From NCBI RefSeq assembly GCF_029168315.1, contig NZ_JARGYD010000012.1, positions 1 to 64,000 of the forward strand: a stretch of 64,000 nt of DNA, in the 5' to 3' direction. This stretch comes from Psychromarinibacter halotolerans. GTDB lineage: Bacteria > Pseudomonadota > Alphaproteobacteria > Rhodobacterales > Rhodobacteraceae. The position numbers and the translations under genes are program-made. This document shows, piece after piece, positions 57,871 through 64,000 of this stretch. Numbering within the stretch: position 1 is the first letter of the stretch; each line of letters opens with the position of its first letter. Below the pieces are notes generated by a model. The model ran no database searches and was not told the origin of the DNA. It saw nothing but the letters and a program-made list of their open reading frames with translations.

Positions 57871-58565
57871 GGGTCGGCCCCTTTCGTGAGGAGGATCATG
57901 GAAAAGTACGGCGCCGCTTCGGGGGCGTCGGCCAGCGGCAGGACGCTTTCGTCTGGCGTCGTCGCACGCTCGACATATACCGCTTGCGCAGTCAGCCCCA
58001 GCCTGTCCAGCACCGCACGGATGCGCGGCAGATGGCGGCCGACTTTCAGGATGGCAAGGCTTTCGGCGCCTTCGATCCGCGCGGTCAGTTCGTCGTCGGG
58101 TAGTGGTCCCGGAAGGATGGTCACCCGTTCGTTCCGGGCGGCCAGCGGCATCTCTGCCCGCGCAGCGCAGGCCGTAAGCGAGGTGACGCCGGGCACCACC
58201 TCGGTCCGGAAGTCCGCCTTCAGCCGGGCGTGGACATACATGAACGAGCCGTAAAAGAACGGATCGCCTTCGCACAGGCAGACCACGTCGCGGCCCGCTT
58301 CCAGTTCGGCCCGGATCGCCAAAGCCCCGAGGTCATAGGCGGTCTGCGCCGGGGCGCGGTCGCGGCTCATCGGGACGGACATGACGATCTCGCGCGCGGT
58401 GGACGGGATCAGGTCGGCGGCGATGGACCGCGCCAGACTGTCGCCACCGGCAAGCGCCGGGTAGGCGACGACCTTTGCCGTCTCGATCAGGCGGGCGGCC
58501 TTGCGGGTGATCAGGTCCGGGTCGCCGGGGCCAAGACCGACACCGTATAGGGTGCCTTTTGTCAT
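57861..58565 (-). CDS. cobI: Precorrin-2 C20-methyltransferase
   Basis: 234 residues. Family segments GTLYGVGLGPGDPDLITRKA, VCLCEGDPFFYGSFMY and VVPGVTSLTACAARAEMPL place it as CobI/CbiL. It adds the C20 methyl to precorrin-2 with SAM. Its 3' end overlaps the CbiG-CobJ start, and it follows cobL across a 136-bp palindromic spacer. Confidence 0.93.
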   Translation of the reverse strand: MTKGTLYGVGLGPGDPDLITRKAARLIETAKVVAYPALAGGDSLARSIAADLIPSTAREIVMSVPMSRDRAPAQTAYDLGALAIRAELEAGRDVVCLCEGDPFFYGSFMYVHARLKADFRTEVVPGVTSLTACAARAEMPLAARNERVTILPGPLPDDELTARIEGAESLAILKVGRHLPRIRAVLDRLGLTAQAVYVERATTPDESVLPLADAPEAAPYFSMILLTKGADPWL

Positions 58566-58620
58566 TGCTGGCCGCCCTCGGTGACCACTCCCCCCTGCCT
58601 GTCCATTCCCCCCTCCCTGA

Positions 58621-58681
58621 CCCTCCCCCCAAGGGGGGAGGGAAGCGTGACGTGCGGGGAGGGAAGCGTGGCGTGTGTAGA
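58621..58681. repeat. Palindromic and tandem-repeat spacer between cobL and cobI
   Basis: 58621-58642 is a perfect inverted repeat CCCTCCCCCC-AA-GGGGGGAGGG. Immediately after, GGGGAGGGAAGCGTGACGTG is repeated as GGGGAGGGAAGCGTGGCGTG. The composition and layout resemble the G-rich tract at 55987-56038. Confidence 0.65.
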
Positions 58682-58701
58682 GGGGATGGCGTGACGTGAC
58701 C

Positions 58702-59901
58702 TCATCGCTTGACGAGGCTCCACTGCGTGACCGGCATCAGCGGGCGCCATCCCGTCAGGCTGCCGACCGGCTCGGCGCGATTGATCTGCAGCTTCACCAA
58801 CTGGCCGCCGTGAACGCGGTGCAGCGCGATCAGCTCTGCCTCGGACTCCAGCGTGACCGCGTTGGCCACCATGCGGCCCAGCGGCTTCAGCGCGGACCAT
58901 GCGGCTTCGAACACGTCGGGCGACAGGCCACCGCCGATAAAGATGGCGTCCGGCGCTTCCAGCCCGGCCAAGGCATCGGGTGCTTCACCCGCGATCAGTT
59001 CCAGCCGAGGGGCGCCCAGCGCCAGCGCGTTCGCCGCGGCCATTTCGCGCCGGTCGGCGCGCGGTTCGATCCCGATCGCGCGGGCATAGCGCGCCGCCCG
59101 CATCCATTCGACCGCGACCGACCCGCAGCCGGTCCCGATGTCCCACAGCAGCGCGCCGCGCATCGGCATCAGCTTGGCCAGCGTCGCCGCGCGGACCTCT
59201 TGCTTGGTCATCGTGCCGTCGTGGCGGAACAGGTCGTCGGCCAGTCCCGGCACGCGCGGCAGCAGCGCGGCATCGGGCGCGGCGATGCAGTCGACCGCCA
59301 GCGTGTTGAACGCCGGAACCTCGTGCGACCAACTGTCTGCCGTGCCGTCGAACCGCTGTTCGCGGTCGCCGCCCATCGCCGCCAGCACCGTCATCTTCGA
59401 GGCTCCGAAGCCCCGTTCGGTCAGGAAGGCCGCGATGCGCGCCGGTGTCTCTGCCCCCGTGGTCAGGATCAGCAGCCGCGCGTCGGGCTGGATGAAGGCG
59501 ATCATCTGCTCGACCGGGCGGCCATGCACCGTCAGCGTCTCGACATCCGCCAGTGACCAGCCCATCCGGGCGGCGGCCAGCTGGAAAGCCGAAAGCTGCG
59601 GGTGATAGGTGATCTCGGACGGATCGATGGCGCGGCCGATGCGCGCGCCGACCGAGAACCACAGCGGATCCCCGGTCACAAGGATCACCGCGCGGCGGCC
59701 CTTCAGCTTGCGGATCGTGTCGATCATCGCGTCGAAGGGGCTGGGCCACGCGATGCGCTCGGCCGACACGGCGCCGGACAGGTCGTGGTGGCGGTCGCCG
59801 CCGACGATAACCTCGGCAGCCTCGACCACGGCACGGGTGGCGGGGGTCAGGCCCGCCAGCCCGTCTTCTCCGATCCCGACGATATGAAGCCAGGGTGTCA
59901 T
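58702..59901 (-). CDS. cobL: Precorrin-6Y C5,15-methyltransferase (decarboxylating)
   Basis: 399 residues, a natural CbiE-CbiT fusion. The CbiE half begins WLHIVGIGEDGLAGLTPATR with VILVTGDPLWFSVGARI. The CbiT half has the SAM motif LLWDIGTGCGSVAVEWMRAA and later FIGGGLSPDVFEAAW. It methylates C5 and C15 and removes the ring-C acetate carboxyl. It overlaps cobH by 4 bp at its start. Confidence 0.94.
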   Translation of the reverse strand: MTPWLHIVGIGEDGLAGLTPATRAVVEAAEVIVGGDRHHDLSGAVSAERIAWPSPFDAMIDTIRKLKGRRAVILVTGDPLWFSVGARIGRAIDPSEITYHPQLSAFQLAAARMGWSLADVETLTVHGRPVEQMIAFIQPDARLLILTTGAETPARIAAFLTERGFGASKMTVLAAMGGDREQRFDGTADSWSHEVPAFNTLAVDCIAAPDAALLPRVPGLADDLFRHDGTMTKQEVRAATLAKLMPMRGALLWDIGTGCGSVAVEWMRAARYARAIGIEPRADRREMAAANALALGAPRLELIAGEAPDALAGLEAPDAIFIGGGLSPDVFEAAWSALKPLGRMVANAVTLESEAELIALHRVHGGQLVKLQINRAEPVGSLTGWRPLMPVTQWSLVKR

Positions 59902-60536
59902 TGGGTTTCCTCCGGCAATCCTGCGGCCAGCGCGTTCACCGCCGCCGAGGCCATCGCGGACCCGCCGCGCCGGCCACGCAGCGCAACAAAGTCGCAGCCG
60001 CGCGGGTTGGCGGCAAGCTCCGCCTTCGATTCCGCCGCACCGACAAAGCCAACGGGAAACCCAAGGATCACCGCCGGTTTCGGCCAGCCGTCGTCCAGCC
60101 GTTCAAGCAGGTGGAACAGCGCGGTCGGCGCGTTGCCGATCGCCACCACGGCGCCGTCCAGCCGGTCGCGCCACAGCTCGACGGCGGCGGCAGAGCGGGT
60201 CGTCCCCAACTCGCGCGCCAGCCCGTGGGTGCGCGGATCGTTCAGCGTGACGACCACCTCGTTGCCCACCGGAAGGGTGCGCCGGATCACGCCCGCGGCG
60301 ACCATCTCGCAGTCGCACAGCACCGGCGCCCCGGCGCGCAGCGCGGTTTCCCCGGCCTCGAACGCACCGTCGGAAAACGCCAGCCGGTCGGCGACCTCGA
60401 TCATGCCGCAGGAATGGATCACCCGCGTCGCCAGCCGCGCCATGCCCGGCGGGAACCGGTCGAGCCGCGCCTCGCGCCGGACGGTGGCGAAGCTTTCCGC
60501 GTAGATCGCGGCGGGGTCCTTCAGGTAGGGGCGCAT
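59898..60536 (-). CDS. cobH: Precorrin-8X methylmutase
   Basis: 212 residues. CobH moves the C11 methyl to C12 to give hydrogenobyrinate. The active-site His lies in RVIHSCGMIEVADRLAFS; other signatures are LCDCEMVAAGVIRRTLP, AIGNAPTALFHLLE and VILGFPVGFVGAAESKAEL. ATG at 60536. A dispersed repeat separates it from the cbiX gene upstream. Confidence 0.96.
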   Translation of the reverse strand: MRPYLKDPAAIYAESFATVRREARLDRFPPGMARLATRVIHSCGMIEVADRLAFSDGAFEAGETALRAGAPVLCDCEMVAAGVIRRTLPVGNEVVVTLNDPRTHGLARELGTTRSAAAVELWRDRLDGAVVAIGNAPTALFHLLERLDDGWPKPAVILGFPVGFVGAAESKAELAANPRGCDFVALRGRRGGSAMASAAVNALAAGLPEETQ

Positions 60537-60570
60537 CTGGTCCGGTGTCTTTCGTGGCTGCGTCGGATGC

Positions 60571-60605
60571 CTCCGGCGGGGATATTTAAGGACAGAAGAA
60601 GGGCC
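60571..60605 (+). repeat. Partial dispersed repeat between cbiX and cobH
   Basis: CTCCGGCGGGGATATTTAAG followed by GACAGAAGAAGGGCC, the 3' half of the element (GGATATTT...GACAGAAGAAG) found also at 31695 and 35467. The GGGGGCTCTGCCCCC half is missing. Confidence 0.65.
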
Positions 60606-60608
60606 GGA

Positions 60609-61868
60609 TCAGGTCCGCCGGGTCCGCGCGCTTTCGGGGCCAAGCGGGTGGTCCGCGTGGGGATAGGCCGCGTGGTGGTGGTGCCCGTGGTCATGGTCGT
60701 GCCCGTGGTGATGATGATGCCCGTGGCCATGGCCGTGCCCGTGATCGTGCCCGTGATCTTGGTGGTGTCCATGATCGTGGTGATGGTGGTGGCCCGCCAT
60801 CTCCAGCCGGCACTCGCCCGTGCAGAAGGTGTCGCACAGGGCGCAGTCCGCCACGTTCGAGCCGGGCGCCGACGCCCCCTGCCCTTCGACATGGTGGTGG
60901 TGGCTTTCCTGCACCGCGCCGACCTCTGCCTCGAAGCCCAGCACCTGAACCCGGTACTTGCACAGCACGCAAGTGGGCGGCGGCAGGTCGGCGAAGGCGG
61001 GGTGCTTGCGGTCCTCGGCCCGGATGTGGCGGTGTTCGCCGTTCTCCAGCGCAAGCACCTGCTCGCGATAGGCACAGACTCCGCAGTTCGGCACCGGCGC
61101 ACCGCTGGCGATCTCGCGCACGCGTTCGGCGAAGGTCTCCAGTACCTTGGGGTGATCGTTCAGGTAGCCCGCCTTGACGAAACGGATATCGGGATGCGCG
61201 GCGGCGACCTTGTCGGTGAACCCATAGATCCGGTCGATCAGGATGCCGGTGAACAGGAAATAGGGGAACACGATGACCCGCTTGTAGCCAAGCCGCGCGA
61301 CGTGTTCGAGGCAGGGCTCGACCAGCGGGAAGGTCACGCCGGAATAGCCGACCTCGCACCAGCCGAAGCCCATGCCTTCCCACAGCATCCGCGCGATCTT
61401 GGCGACGTTGGCGTTCGCGTCCGGGTCCGAGGCACCCCGGCCAATCACCACAAGGCAGGTGTCATGCAGCGGCACGTCGCCGTGGCGGACATTCGCGCGG
61501 TCGACCGCTTCCTGCACGCGGGCACCGGCGGCGGCGATCATCTTCGGGTCGACCCCAAGTTCGCGCCCATAGGACACGTCGACGCCGTGCTTTTCCGCGT
61601 AGGTGTTCAGAACCGTGGGAATGTCGTTCTTCGCGTGCATCGCCGCGAACAGCATCCCCGGCACCGCAAGGATGCGGTCGCACCCGGCCTCGCGCAGGCG
61701 GTCCAGCCCGTCACGGATCACCGGGTTGGCGAACTCAAGATATCCGTAGTCGGTCAGCCAGTCCTCGGGCAGGTAGTCCGGCAGCTTTTGCGCCAGCACC
61801 GCGAATTCGTCGACAGCGGCCTGGCTGCGCGAGCCGTGGCCGCAGATCATCACACCGGTCCTCCCCAT
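60609..61868 (-). CDS. cbiX: Sirohydrochlorin cobaltochelatase-like protein (CbiX, long form) with CxxC motifs and histidine-rich tail
   Basis: 419 residues. Two CbiX-type chelatase halves: residues 1-125 (VMICGHGSRSQAAVDEF, with the metal-binding His) and 130-260 (CLVVIGRGASDPDANANV, RVIVFPYFLFTGILIDR). Then three cysteine motifs (CGVCAYREQV, CVLCKYRVQV and CALCDTFCTGEC) that could hold an iron-sulfur cluster. The tail (about 355-405) is a run of His, Asp and Gly (such as GHHHHHDHGHHQDHGH), likely a cobalt or nickel store. It inserts cobalt or iron into sirohydrochlorin. Together with CbiG this points to early cobalt insertion. Confidence 0.88.
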   Translation of the reverse strand: MGRTGVMICGHGSRSQAAVDEFAVLAQKLPDYLPEDWLTDYGYLEFANPVIRDGLDRLREAGCDRILAVPGMLFAAMHAKNDIPTVLNTYAEKHGVDVSYGRELGVDPKMIAAAGARVQEAVDRANVRHGDVPLHDTCLVVIGRGASDPDANANVAKIARMLWEGMGFGWCEVGYSGVTFPLVEPCLEHVARLGYKRVIVFPYFLFTGILIDRIYGFTDKVAAAHPDIRFVKAGYLNDHPKVLETFAERVREIASGAPVPNCGVCAYREQVLALENGEHRHIRAEDRKHPAFADLPPPTCVLCKYRVQVLGFEAEVGAVQESHHHHVEGQGASAPGSNVADCALCDTFCTGECRLEMAGHHHHHDHGHHQDHGHDHGHGHGHGHHHHHGHDHDHGHHHHAAYPHADHPLGPESARTRRT

Positions 61869-61873
61869 GCGGA

Positions 61874-62125
61874 TCAGGCCTCCTTCGGAGCGTCGTCTGC
61901 GGACACCTCGTCCTCGGCGGCGTCATCCTCGGGCGAGGCGCCCTCGGCGTCCGCGTCCTTGCGCCCCTTCAGGATCGCCCAGCCCGCGACAGCGACGGCG
62001 GCGCCCAGCGCGGCAAGCCCAATCCAGTGGTTGTGCCCCGCTGCCTCGACCAGATGGCCGGGATGCGCGACGGCGGCATGGGCGGACAAGGTTAACGTGA
62101 CTGAGGCGAGGGTGAACTTCATCAT
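61874..62125 (-). CDS. Small DUF6732-like membrane protein of the cobalamin cluster
   Basis: 83 residues from the ATG at 62125 (MMKFTLASVTLTLSAHAAVA), with signal-like first segment ending AHAAVAHPGHLVEAAGHNH, a His-rich loop, one membrane helix (WIGLAALGAAVAVAGWAIL) and an acidic tail (EDDAAEDEVSADD). The pattern fits DUF6732, often beside cobalamin genes in Rhodobacterales. The exposed His residues suggest a metal-related role. It starts 5 bp upstream of cbiX and is probably cotranscribed. Confidence 0.7.
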   Translation of the reverse strand: MMKFTLASVTLTLSAHAAVAHPGHLVEAAGHNHWIGLAALGAAVAVAGWAILKGRKDADAEGASPEDDAAEDEVSADDAPKEA

Positions 62126-62446
62126 GTGTCGCTTTCCCGTTGGTGGCCTGGGTCTGGGCCGGAAAGGGACAGTCCGAGCGTGGAACGCTCCGAGCGACGA
62201 CGCGAGCCCCGGTCCCCTGCTTGGGTCGACCTCATCCCACACTCCAATCCGACCCGGTGGTCCGGGTTCGTCTGCACCCGGTATAGGCGGCGCCCCCGAA
62301 CCCTGCAAACGGATTCGCGGCGGCACCAAGCGCGCGGCGGCGCGACCTGTGCGCCCACGCACCGGCGCTGCGCCAGCACGGGCGTTTTCCCAGACGGCAA
62401 TCGCCTTACGTTGTGCAGCGAACAGGAATGGTAAGGAGACGACCCG
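62126..62446. other. 321-bp leader/intergenic region of the cobalamin cluster, hairpin-rich
   Basis: Separates the divergent DUF6732 and glutathionyl-hydroquinone reductase genes. On the minus strand, the 200 nt before DUF6732 can form several GC-rich hairpins: ACCCGG/CCGGGT near 62252-62267, GAGCGT-GGA-ACGCTC near 62176-62190, and longer GGGAC/GTCCC pairing. I looked for a cobalamin riboswitch and did not find its conserved core. A structured leader of another kind is possible; no gene is evident. Confidence 0.4.
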
Positions 62447-63445
62447 ATGGGCGAGCTGGTGAACGGCGTCTGGAAGGACAACTGGTACGATACGGAAAAG
62501 ACGGGCGGCAAGTTCGTCCGGACCACGACCAAGTTCCGCAACTGGATCACCGCGGACGGCAGCGCCGGTCCGTCGGGCGACGACGGCTTCAAGGCCGAGG
62601 CGGGGCGGTATCACCTGTACGTCTCTTACGCTTGCCCGTGGGCGCACCGTGCGCTGATCTTCCGCAAGCTGAAGGGGCTTGAGGACATGATCGACGTGTC
62701 CGTCGTGCACCCCGACATGCTGGGTGACGGCTGGACCTTCTCGACCGACTTCGACGGCGCCACCGGCGACCAGCAGTTCGGCCTGCCCTTCATGCGCGAC
62801 GTCTACATCCGCGCCGATCCGCAGGTTTCGGGACGGGTGACCGTGCCCGTGCTGTGGGACAAGCAGCGCGACACGATCGTCAGCAACGAATCCGCCGAGA
62901 TCATCCGCATGCTGAATTCGGCCTTCAACGACCTGACGGGCAACACCGACGACTATTGGCCCGAAGAATTGCGCGACGACATCGAAGAGGTGAACGCGCG
63001 GATCTACGACACCGTGAACAACGGCGTCTACAAGTCGGGCTTCGCCACCTCGCAAGAGGCATATGACGAAGCGGTCCACGCGCTGTTCGATTCGCTCGAC
63101 TGGCTGGAGGACCGGCTGTCGCGGAACCGCTATCTGATTGGCGACCGCGTGACCGAAGCCGACTGGCGGCTGGTGACCACGCTGTTCCGGTTCGATCCCG
63201 TGTATCACACCCACTTCAAGTGCAACCGTAACTTCCTGCGCGATTACCCCAACCTCTGGGGCTTCACGCGCGAGCTGTACCAGTGGGAAACGCCCAATGG
63301 CCGCGTCGCCGACACGGTGCATTTCGACCATATCGTGCGGCACTATCACTATAGCCACGACACGGTGAACCCGCACCGGATCCTGCCGATCAACCCGATC
63401 CTCGATTGGGAAGCCCCGCACGGCCGCGAGAACGTGGGCGCCTGA
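62447..63445 (+). CDS. Glutathionyl-hydroquinone reductase (YqjG/ECM4-type glutathione transferase)
   Basis: 332 residues. The catalytic Cys is in SYACPWAHRALIFRKLKGL (about residue 60), the hallmark of this Xi-class family, preceded by FVRTTTKFRNWI. Other signatures are PVLWDKQRDTIVSNESAEI and FRFDPVYHTHFKCNRN. It reduces glutathionyl-quinones to hydroquinones. TAAGGAG precedes the ATG, a near-perfect ribosome-binding site. Monocistronic as far as visible. Confidence 0.94.
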   Translation: MGELVNGVWKDNWYDTEKTGGKFVRTTTKFRNWITADGSAGPSGDDGFKAEAGRYHLYVSYACPWAHRALIFRKLKGLEDMIDVSVVHPDMLGDGWTFSTDFDGATGDQQFGLPFMRDVYIRADPQVSGRVTVPVLWDKQRDTIVSNESAEIIRMLNSAFNDLTGNTDDYWPEELRDDIEEVNARIYDTVNNGVYKSGFATSQEAYDEAVHALFDSLDWLEDRLSRNRYLIGDRVTEADWRLVTTLFRFDPVYHTHFKCNRNFLRDYPNLWGFTRELYQWETPNGRVADTVHFDHIVRHYHYSHDTVNPHRILPINPILDWEAPHGRENVGA

Positions 63446-63491
63446 ACCGGCGGCCCGTCTCAACTGAGGTCCGCCTCAAACAAGGCCGGTC

Positions 63492-63881
63492 TTAACTGCG
63501 GTCGGTCTGGGCAAGCGGCGGCGGGGTGTCGCCGTAATGCCCGACGACCGCGGCAAGATCGGCTGGCGGCGTCGCGCTGGGCAGGAAGGCACAGGCGTTG
63601 GGGATGTGGCGAAAGATCGACCCGTCCGAGAAAAACGAGGTGTTGGTGACGAAAACCACCCGCGCTTCGGGTCGGCGATAGCTTGCGAAATCCGCGACTG
63701 CGATGGCGCTGCCGCCCTCAAGCACCAGATCCAGAACGATCACGTCCACGTCTTCGTTCTGAAGCACCTGAACCGCGGCATCTTGCGACAGCGCCGTGGT
63801 GACGGCGGCCCCTTGCCGCCTGAGATGAGAAGCCCAGACTTCTGCCAGTCCCGGCTCGCTTTCGACGATGAGAACCTGCAT
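63492..63881 (-). CDS. Stand-alone receiver-domain protein, divergent
   Basis: 129 residues from the ATG at 63881 (MQVLIVESEPGLAEVW). The CheY fold is visible, with a phosphoacceptor Asp in VIVLDLVLEGG (residue 51) and VVFVTNT after strand 4. The usual acidic pair DD is replaced by E7/E9, and the conserved Lys after strand 5 is missing (AFLPSATPP). Phosphorylation-dependent signalling may be altered. No output domain. Upstream sequence to 64000 shows no further gene. Confidence 0.78.
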   Translation of the reverse strand: MQVLIVESEPGLAEVWASHLRRQGAAVTTALSQDAAVQVLQNEDVDVIVLDLVLEGGSAIAVADFASYRRPEARVVFVTNTSFFSDGSIFRHIPNACAFLPSATPPADLAAVVGHYGDTPPPLAQTDRS

Positions 63882-64000
63882 TCGCGCCTCCGGATTCCCC
63901 GGCACGGCGATGCCTGTCGCATGCGGTCGCCTCTGCCATTGGTAACGAGATTCCTACCAAAAACCTAACAGGTGGTTAACGCCATCAGGCTCTGATCGGC

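Noticed and set aside
60655..60800. Short direct repeats of CCCGTG/GATGGTGGTG resembling a small array
   Set aside because: They are the codons of the histidine-rich tail of CbiX, not a CRISPR or VNTR outside coding sequence.
62250..62290. tRNA T-arm-like stretch (GGTCCGGGTTCGTCTGCACC)
   Set aside because: No acceptor stem, D-arm or anticodon arm around it.
62126..62446. Cobalamin riboswitch expected before the corrin genes
   Set aside because: The conserved B12-box and core elements could not be found on either strand; only generic hairpins are visible.
61877..63463. Long leftward frame extending the DUF6732 gene across the glutathionyl-hydroquinone reductase gene
   Set aside because: Upstream part is antisense to a clear enzyme gene; only the last 83 codons form a plausible protein with a signal-like start at 62125.

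Overview
The window is GC-rich (roughly two thirds G+C by eye) and reads as chromosome of an alphaproteobacterium, most likely Rhodobacterales (Roseobacter/Paracoccus-like). The main pointers are a hisS-hisZ-hisG operon, a class II B12-dependent ribonucleotide reductase, DUF1489, DUF6732 and DUF6544 family proteins, tandem peptide deformylases, and a dispersed hairpin repeat built on GGGGGCTCTGCCCCC. I see no rRNA, tRNA, CRISPR array, insertion sequence or prophage. These assignments rest on reading the sequence; no database search was run.

Region 1 (1-16400) is a surface and exopolysaccharide (EPS) region. It opens with the 3' end of a giant repeat protein made of lectin-like and cadherin-like modules with an RTX-type C-terminus. 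Next come a priming sugar transferase, two family-2 glycosyltransferases, a disordered hypothetical protein and a rhomboid protease. A leftward operon then encodes an ExeA-like ATPase, a Wzz-type chain-length protein and a tyrosine kinase. A long 829-bp intergenic region separates it from a rightward operon for a TPR lipoprotein, a Wza-type export protein and an outer-membrane beta-barrel. The set resembles exosortase-associated EPS loci, but no exosortase or sorting-signal protein is in view.

Region 2 (16500-28800) is mostly housekeeping: nrdJ, a DUF1489 protein, a beta-barrel protein, hisG-hisZ-hisS, slyX, dnaE and a DUF6544 protein. Two things stand out. hisS carries a sharply bounded 400-bp low-GC segment that matches its insertion domain. 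dnaE is bracketed by inverted copies of the dispersed repeat.

Region 3 (29149-38720) is one long purine operon. xdhA-xdhB-xdhC overlap by 4 bp each and run into a BMP-type ABC importer (ATPase, two permeases, substrate-binding protein), so purine uptake and xanthine oxidation are probably coupled. The dispersed repeat lies inside the xdhB reading frame and again between the ATPase and the first permease.

Region 4 (38902-50293) is mixed. It holds an aldo/keto reductase, an SH3/crystallin-like secreted protein, a cation efflux pump, a KpsC/KpsS-like protein next to an SH3 protein, a 2-hydroxyacid dehydrogenase, a membrane protein, an HExxH lipoprotein, a dimethylglycine/sarcosine-dehydrogenase-type flavoprotein and an orphan TraG/VirD4 ATPase.

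Region 5 (50563-55089) concerns N-terminal formyl-methionine processing: three overlapping peptide deformylase genes (the third with a broken active site), two perfect CTAG-centred palindromes, an ArsR regulator with a likely operator at its start codon, and fmt. A PatB/MalY aminotransferase and a small hypothetical protein follow.

Region 6 (55180-62446) is a leftward cobalamin cluster: a DUF6732 protein, cbiX with a histidine-rich tail, cobH, cobL, cobI, a cbiG-cobJ fusion and cobM. It has unusual G-rich or palindromic spacers and a hairpin-rich 321-bp leader. The cofactor would serve the B12-dependent NrdJ. The window ends with a glutathionyl-hydroquinone reductase and a degenerate stand-alone receiver protein.
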